NCBI RefSeq assembly: GCF_036669915.1
Contig: NC_089316.1
Coordinates: 5,992,271-6,056,270 of the forward strand
DNA: 64,000 nt
Source of the DNA: Pocillopora verrucosa
Lineage: Eukaryota > Cnidaria > Anthozoa > Scleractinia > Pocilloporidae
Reading direction: 5' to 3'
How positions within the stretch are numbered: the first letter of the stretch is position 1; each line of letters begins with the position of its first letter. The notes below the pieces were generated by a model that saw only the letters and a program-made list of their open reading frames with translations, searched no databases and had not been told where the DNA came from. Positions 57,089-64,000 of the stretch are shown one piece after another. Position numbers and translations under genes: made by a program.

Positions 57089-57403
57089 CGTCATTTTTGT
57101 AATCAAAGACTCGTACTCCCGAGCTTACTTGATAACATTTAATAATCACTGAGGGAAAGAACTAAATACTTCATTTTTGTAATCAAAGACTCGTACTCCC
57201 GAGCTTACTTGATAACATTTCATAATCACTGAGGGAAAGAAATACTTCATTTTTGTAATCAAAGACTTGTACTCCCCAGCTTACTTGATAACATTTTATA
57301 ATCACTGAGGGAAAGAACTAACGACTTCATTTTTGTAATCAAAGACTTGTACCCCGAGCTTACTAAATACAATTTTACAATCACTGAGGGCAAGAACTAA
57401 CGC
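57089..57403. repeat. Four-copy tandem repeat, period about 76-80 bp
   Basis: TCATTTTTGTAATCAAAGAC starts at 57091, 57171, 57247 and 57327. Each unit also contains a GTACTCCCGAGCTTACT-like block and AATCACTGAGGG(A/C)AAGAA. The units differ by scattered substitutions. The array lies 177 bases beyond the stop codon of the minus-strand TNIP-like gene, possibly within its 3' untranslated region. Confidence 0.85.
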
Positions 57404-57579
57404 CGTTTTCATTGTGTAATATACAATTAAACATCGCTTAAACACGCGGGACGATGAGGACATACAACCCAATGATCAGACATCTGCTCGTTACCAATGT
57501 TTTACCACAGACCGATACAGGGTGAAAGTGCTGATACATCGAAACAATCTGAAAAAGTACCGCAAACTGTTGAGCCACC

Positions 57580-60500
57580 TTAGGAGATGCACCTCTCGAT
57601 GTGTTTGAGAATTGCGTCGCTATCCTCTCCATTAAACTTCCTCAAGCAGCGAGGGCATTCTTCCAGTCCAACCACCTCCTCCTTACTGCTAACACCTGAA
57701 TCTGATTCGACATCGTTTCCATCCAAAGGGGAATCTATAACGTCTCGCACTGTGTCTGGGTAAACTTCTCCTCCATGGTAAATGGAAGTTCTGGTTGCCT
57801 GCTGACTTGTAGGATGTGTGATTAATCCATGAGAAGGATGCATTGTACCCTACACGATGCGGAAGAGAAATGTCACTATGAGTAACTAAAAGGATTTAGA
57901 GTAGCACTTCAAATGTCAGGGAATACTTAGAGACAGTTTGCTGTTATAGCTCTGCGCAACAAACTATACCGGGTGAATACAGGCTCTAGCAACACTGCTT
58001 AGACTCATCTTCTCATGGCGACCATAAGGAGCCGCCGGTTGGGTATGCCTTCTGAAAGTGAGAGTGTGAAAAGACTGCGACTCCAAAAGCATCCTTAACA
58101 CTTTCTGGTACCAACGGGAACAGTGCAGTTCATCTACCTACATACACCATTATATCATGGACGAGAAACGACGGGAAGCGAGACCTATAACACCTTATTA
58201 GCTTTGTTGTCTTTGAGCGTTTTTCGACTCAGTGACGTAAGACCAAAACAAACGTAATCACCATAGCCAATCAAAGAAAAGGAAACTATTAATGAAATTC
58301 AAAGTTAAAACAATTCACAGTGCTTATAGCGCGGGAAAGCGCGACTGACCAAATCGCGATTCATTTAGTTTTGAATATGATCGGCTAAGGAAATGGCACA
58401 AGTTTTCTAAACCAATCTCATAGTGTAACCCAAGAAATTCCGGATTACCTTCGAGTTTAAATTGCTATAACTACAGTTATATACAATGCGATAACATGGA
58501 TAACGCGCATACTAAACCACTGTGGAAACTGAATTAAAAAACCTTACCCTTGGGACCAAAAGAGGCCGCTTCGATTCATGGTTTGTGTAATCCTGGCCAT
58601 ATCTTCCATAAGGATTGTACTGGGATCGAGCACGACTGTATGGCTGGTGAGGAAAACAAAGGATGCAGCTTTCAAATAAATGAAAAAGAAAAACCTTTGG
58701 AGAATTCTGGTAATGATAAAACTGTTACTACATGTTACTTCAGCGCATTAAACTGTGACCACAAGTTGTACCTTTCTGACAACTTATTTTTATGGTCTCA
58801 AGTCAACTCAGTGATGATGACATAAACACTTTCACCAAATACTTCACTACTTTTGTTGTTCTCTTCGATAAAACTTTGCCTCTTTTTCCTGACTTTCAAA
58901 AGTATAGAGATTTGTTTTTGGAGATGCCTTATGAATATTTGAAAACGAATGCCAGCCGTACTGTTTACTCTAACTATAAGTGGTACAGTAAGCGGTTTAG
59001 TACATAATATAGAACACATCTTTTCTGAAAAAAAGATTTAACTCAGGCGACCATTTTATGATTGATTCAGGTCGACAAATGGCGACTTAAACAAACTTGA
59101 GCTTGGACCTAGTACCTGATCATAAACCTGTTGCTGTAACTCAGTTTGTCCTCTCAACAGCCTGTCCCTTTCTCGGTCGTGTACCTCTTTGATGGCCTGG
59201 ACCCTGGCCTGCTGTTCAGCTACAGCCCTGGCCTTCTGGGCCAACGGATCATTGTATGAGTAACCACCCTATGAAGAACAGCAAAGCGTACATTTTGTAT
59301 ATGTATAAGCTCCTCTGAAACCTTGTGACATTATTCCCACCTTCATATATGTGTCCCCGCACATCCCAAAAACGCAAGTACACGTATAACTGCTGAGACA
59401 TAGTCATTCGGGTTTCATACGTCAGAAGAAGAAAAAGAAAAACTTACTGCAGTTTGTTTGGCTCTTAATTGTTGCTGTAGGCTTTCTTTCTCCCTCTTCT
59501 CTCTTTTGAAGTCTTCTTCGTATATTTGGAGCTACGAAAAAACAAAACAAGATGCGTTTTTAACTGGTAAGACTACATAATTTGCTTCCTTGGTTTCCAT
59601 GAACATCAAGCAGATACTGAAGAGTTAGAGAGGATTAAGCATTAAAGAAAAACATTATTATAATTCCTCGTTAAGCAATATTGCTAAAATGTCCAAAGAA
59701 ATCTAATAAAGAGGATGAAGAAGCTTCTATTGTTCTAAAATAAGGTTGTTTTATAAACAACAAAATAATTAGCTACTTAGTTGTTGCCCCCACATGAATT
59801 GTTTCGAAATGAAAGATTAGTGATTAGTATGTTATGGGAATATGAATAATAAGCTATGGTCACTACACAATAAACCCTGTCCCAAGCACATACCCCAAGC
59901 AATTACTTTTTAAAGGGAAACCAAGGTGAATATTATCTTTATGATCAATCACACTTAAAAACTCTGCAACTTGATAAAACACATATTGCTTGTACAGAAT
60001 TGTGCATGTACATTTGTCTGTCTCCAAGACAACAAATAACATTTTCCAATCACTATTGAAAAGTACTTGCATCAAATTTTTTTAAGAGCACCAAGGAAAA
60101 ACAATGTTTATATACTTAACTTGAATATTCAATACCAGTTCTGAGCTTTATAACATGTTGTTCTCGAAAATTTTGACCAATTGTGACATTTCCATGTACA
60201 TGCAAAAACGTACATCAATATAATAAATACAGTACTATCAGTTATTACACTGTTAAAAATAAGTCTCTTAGTTCTTCCATTAGTAATAATGAGATTATGG
60301 AGAACTTGACATGTGACATTCACCACCATGAAACATGCTGGCCACCTGTGCTTCTGAAATTGCATTGTACACTATAAACTCTATCCACTGTTCCACTTCC
60401 AGAACCTACCCTACGGCTGAGTGAGTGTTCAGCAGTGTGAGAGGGCTAGTCCCAGAGGACAAGCTGAGTTACTGACAGTTGTGGATCAGGTGGCGCTGAC

Positions 60501-63500
60501 TGAGGAAACAAGTCAACATGATTGTGATGTCAACCGTGTTTTGAATCCTATTAATTAGGACCTTAAGCAGTCATGACAAAGACTGCACCACCCATAAGAT
60601 CGAAACAAAGCAATAATTTTGCATGTTAGTTTTCAAAAGGCTTTAGTTTCCTTGACATCACTGACAAAATGTAAAATTTTCAGTTTCGAGAAAGGAAATA
60701 TTGAAAGCCAACTTTCCACATGATATCTGTTCAGAACTCAACTCTGCCGTGACATGTCATGCTGAAGATGAGGTCTCACTCCTTAATAATTTAAACTCGT
60801 GTACATTGCACACAATGTTAATTCATTCAACAGCATCCCTGGTATCGTCAATTCTGACTGCTTAAGGTCCCTAAGTTCACATGTGTGAGATCTACAGATG
60901 ACATTATGTGACTAGCTGTGCTTTTGGTGCAACCTCAATACTGATAAAAAAAAAAAATAAAAAAAAAACATTCACATGTGTCATACACGAGGACCTACTT
61001 TGCCAATTAGAAAAAAAATCCCTTAAACAGCTTGTGTTCATGACAGAATTAAGAGAAGGCAGTTACCAAAACAAAGGATACACACAAACAATGATTATTG
61101 ATGTTATTACAAACACATTAGCAAGACAAAATGTAGCAACAAAGAATCTCACAAACACATTCTGGTAAAGGATTTTTTTTTCCATGTAGACAGTCACCTG
61201 ATGGGAAGACATATCCAAGGTAGATACTTGTACTAGGATTGCACCAACATTTGTTGCAAAAGCAACTTTATTCCATTTTTTTTTAAACTGTACCTGCTGC
61301 TCAAGTGCTTGTAATTGCTCCTTCACAGCATCCAATTCCTCTTTGAGCTTCTCTTTTTCTGTCTGATTCCTCTCACGGTCTTCTCTTTCAGTGGCAAAAT
61401 CGTCAGCATAGACTCTGAGCTGTTGTTTCAAAACTTCTATTTGATCAATAACCTCTGCAGGGATTTGCTGTCCAAGAACAGTTGTACCAGGCCAGGATGG
61501 TGAACCTTCGGAAGGTGGACCTGGGCGTGGTGCAGCTGCACCCAGCAGGGATAGATGGGAAGGCAGTTGTTCCATTGATGAGTGCTGGGGTGCTAGATTC
61601 TGCGGACATGCAAATGCATAGACACAAAATTTAATACCGTAAGTTCAAGTCTTTTGGCCTCATAGTTGGCAATATGTTTTGAGGGATATACTGTATTCCC
61701 CTCATCCACTTCAGTTGCACATGTTACCGAACAGCTTAAGTATTAAAGTATAGTTTGACAACAATACAATGCATAATATCTTTCTGTACAGTATCTTAAA
61801 GCAACAGTTAGACAACTTGCTGTGGAAATTTATGAATTTCTCTCACTTGATCTAAAGTAGAGGCTTTTGAGCAGCAAAGATAGCAATAAAGAAACAAGCT
61901 TTTATTAGCTGGAAATCTTCATGTACTGTAGGTTCAAACACAAAGGGTTTTCAAAGGGGGGTTACACTGTGTCAAACAGAGGGTACTTGCCAACTGTCAT
62001 ATTGACCTCTATGCCCTGTTTAACTTAATGTAACAAAAAGGCCTTACAATAGGGGGAGGGGGGCCCCCTTGATGTTATAGTGGGATGTGTAGATCACAAA
62101 AAATTATGTGTTGATTGATTATATTGCACCCTGAGGTTTGTGTGTAGACACATAAAAGCATACCAAATGTGTAGGCTTGTTCCTCATCATAAGCTGTAGG
62201 CTGTTTATTTCAAGCTGTTTCTCTTGCAACTCACTTTCCAGTTGCTTGCAGCGATCTTCTAATTCCTGGAATGTTCATTGCATGCACACTGTCACTATTG
62301 GTACCAACATGTGTAACAAGTTTTTAAGAAGAACCACATACTGTAAAATGTCTTGTGCAAGGAACAAATTCCCTAACCTTAGTCAGAACTCAATGCGGAT
62401 TCCAGCATACATCTGTACACCTTTAGAAGACCTCATTTGTGTGAAATTCTAGCCATAACAGATCGCATAAATTTTCTAAAAGTTTCAATGGCTTTCTATG
62501 TTCTATATTCTATTGAATACTAAGTCTCAAAATAAAAATAGTCAAAACAATAGTTATTTTCCCCAGTCAAATGTTTGGCAGTAAACATATTATGGCAGCA
62601 CATGCATGTATGCACTAGAGCCCACTATCAATATCAGTACAATTTGTTTTGCAACCGCCTTTCAGAAATGAAACTTCAAGTAATTACTGAGCAATCAATT
62701 ACTGCAAACCTTTTTTTCTGTTAGCAATGCTCCTGTGAAATATCCATTGTTGCCAGACCTCAAAATTTCAATTTGCTGTTTTAATTCATTTATGTCTTTC
62801 TTTGAGGCTGCAACCAGAAGTTTGTATTGTTCATCCCACTTGTAATTCACATCAAGAACCTACCAGAAGAAAGACAGATTCCACCACTGACAAACAAACA
62901 CACAAAAAAACAAAACAAAGCAACTGAGTAACAAAAAAAATTTAAAAAAAAAACAATAAATTACAAGTCTTTTCAGGATCTGGAATTACTTTTTGTGCAT
63001 AGATTAGTCATAACAGAGGTTTTCAAAACATTCTTGTACAGTATACATGTGTTAAAAAATAATAAAATATCACACAGTTACCTCTTCTTTAAGTTTTAGT
63101 GCTTCATCTTTTTCAGTTTTGGCCAATAGAAGCTGCCTTTGTAGTTCATCATTTTGCCTCTTCAACTGGCAACAGGTCTCACAAGATTCTGGTCCAGACT
63201 GGGAGAGTGGTGTCTTTACAATTATCAAACCCTAGTTATATAAGCAGAGAGTCAACCCAAGCTTTGAAATGTTACCTCTTTTTGCAGACAGCATAAATAA
63301 TATATTGAACAGGGAGTGAAAAAATACAAGGCTGACTCTGGATCTAAGAAAACCACTGTCTTGCTAAATGCACATGTATAATTAAAAAGTTAAAACTGGT
63401 ACAAAAAATATTAATTCAAGGATTCAAGCCACACCTGCACTTACATATACAATAACCACCTCCTGTACGCACTTAAATGAAACATAGCTGATAATTCAGC

Positions 63501-63872
63501 TGAAAAACTTTTAATTACGTGTTTAAGGTGTAAGCTGGAAATGATGAAATTACTTTGAAATGAAAACTTTTATTGCATGTAAAAAGGAAGTGAACCACTA
63601 ACTTTACATAAAAAAAAAAGAAAAAAAAAAAAAAAGAAAAAAAGGACTGAAAACTCTCAAACAGACAGTACCTCATCAGATAGTAATTTGGATGCACTTT
63701 TTCTTGAACTGAATGACAAAGGATCATTTCTGTTTCCCAGTGGTGATACTTGCTCTCTTTCCACAAACACCGCATCTTTAAAGAGTTTCACTTCATCTTG
63801 CAGTTGTTCCATTTCTTCACGGCTCTCATCCAGTTTATTCTTCAACTGAAGCACCACATTTTCATGGGAGGC
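57580..63872 (-). CDS. TNIP/ABIN-like ubiquitin-binding adaptor (5' partial)
   Basis: Nine exons, 5' to 3' on the minus strand: 63872-63672, 63198-63082, 62859-62710, 62265-62164, 61599-61294, 59531-59448, 59268-59116, 58643-58548, 57849-57580. All junctions are phase 0, giving 492 residues in the window; the 5' end is outside. Most of the protein is predicted coiled coil. A UBAN-type motif (LKQQLRVYADDFATERED, then RER) sits in the fifth exon; this motif binds linear or Lys63 ubiquitin chains in ABIN, NEMO and optineurin. The next exon begins with a second similar motif (LQIYEEDFKREKREKE). A Tyr/Pro/Arg-rich linker (SQYNPYGRYGQDY) leads to a C-terminal C2HC finger (CPRCLRKF to HIERC), as in NEMO and optineurin. 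The VNYKWDEQYK segment favours TNIP. Its family acts in NF-kB signalling and ubiquitin sensing in the cytoplasm. It is convergent with C2. Confidence 0.8.
60552..60876. mobile_element. MITE-like element with inverted termini in a TNIP-like intron
   Basis: GGACCTTAAGCAGTCA (60558-60573) is the exact reverse complement of TGACTGCTTAAGGTCC (60855-60870), and flanking TTAG/CTAA extends the match with one extra base. The 313-base span has no coding capacity, as expected of a miniature inverted-repeat transposable element. Confidence 0.55.
63609..63646. repeat. A-rich low-complexity tract
   Basis: Almost uninterrupted A with single G bases, in the intron between the first two TNIP-like exons in the window. 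On the minus strand it is a T-rich tract. Confidence 0.8.
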
Positions 63873-64000
63873 CTACAAGGAGAAGCACACCTTTTTTCTA
63901 TTCTTTTATTCACAAATTTTGCTCATCATAAAACTTTGCAAATATATATATATATTTTTAAAGAATACTATCCATTTCTTCTGAAAATTCAGTAGCAATC

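Noticed and set aside
57970..58051. Possible extra TNIP-like exon (HTQPAAPYGRHEKMSL)
   Set aside because: It has a plausible acceptor but its 82-base length breaks the phase-0 pattern, while the exons on either side join in frame without it.

Overview
This is a eukaryotic window. Genes are split into short exons with GT-AG introns, introns and spacers are AT-rich, and there is a tRNA-derived SINE and MITE-like palindromes. No operons or bacterial signals are visible. The protein families (type II membrane collagens with Ig, CCP and TLDc domains; a TNIP/NEMO-type adaptor) and the repeat style suggest a cnidarian, probably a reef-building (scleractinian) coral. That assignment is inference, not proof.

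Layout. Positions 348-1354 hold the last exons of an unidentified membrane protein gene (+). Positions 1514-1868 hold a dead first exon of a type-B gene. Positions 2200-28250 are a tandem array of four type-A genes: A1 2901-7410, A2 10306-14900, A3 17784-22341, and A4 25153-27594 (internally deleted). The unit is about 7.4 kb, organised as two successive 14.9 kb dimers (A1-A2, A3-A4). Positions 28630-48470 hold a tandem duplication of about 10 kb: B1 28910-33576 plus a 3'-truncated C1 34936-38634, then B2 38945-43599 plus the complete C2, which runs on to 52040. Positions 52041-57579 are a spacer with no supported gene. Positions 57580-63872 (-) are the 3' part of a TNIP/NEMO/optineurin-family gene that continues beyond the window.

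The A, B and C proteins share one plan: a short cytoplasmic N-terminus, one signal anchor, a dibasic or furin-like site, a short collagen triple helix, Ig domains (two in A and B, three in C), two CCP/Sushi domains in C only, and a C-terminal TLDc domain split over two exons. TLDc is usually an intracellular domain, so its use as the outermost domain of a membrane collagen is unusual. Nearly all introns are phase 1, so modules can be added or lost without frameshift. The most striking signal is in the B pair. B1 and B2 are nearly identical over most of a 10 kb duplication, but their last exon (second half of TLDc) differs at roughly a fifth to a quarter of residues, and the same segment varies most among the A copies. 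This is what a clustered family of variable surface recognition proteins would look like. Function is inferred only.

All gene models were built by hand from open frames, splice signals, phase consistency and comparison between copies. No transcript or database evidence was available.
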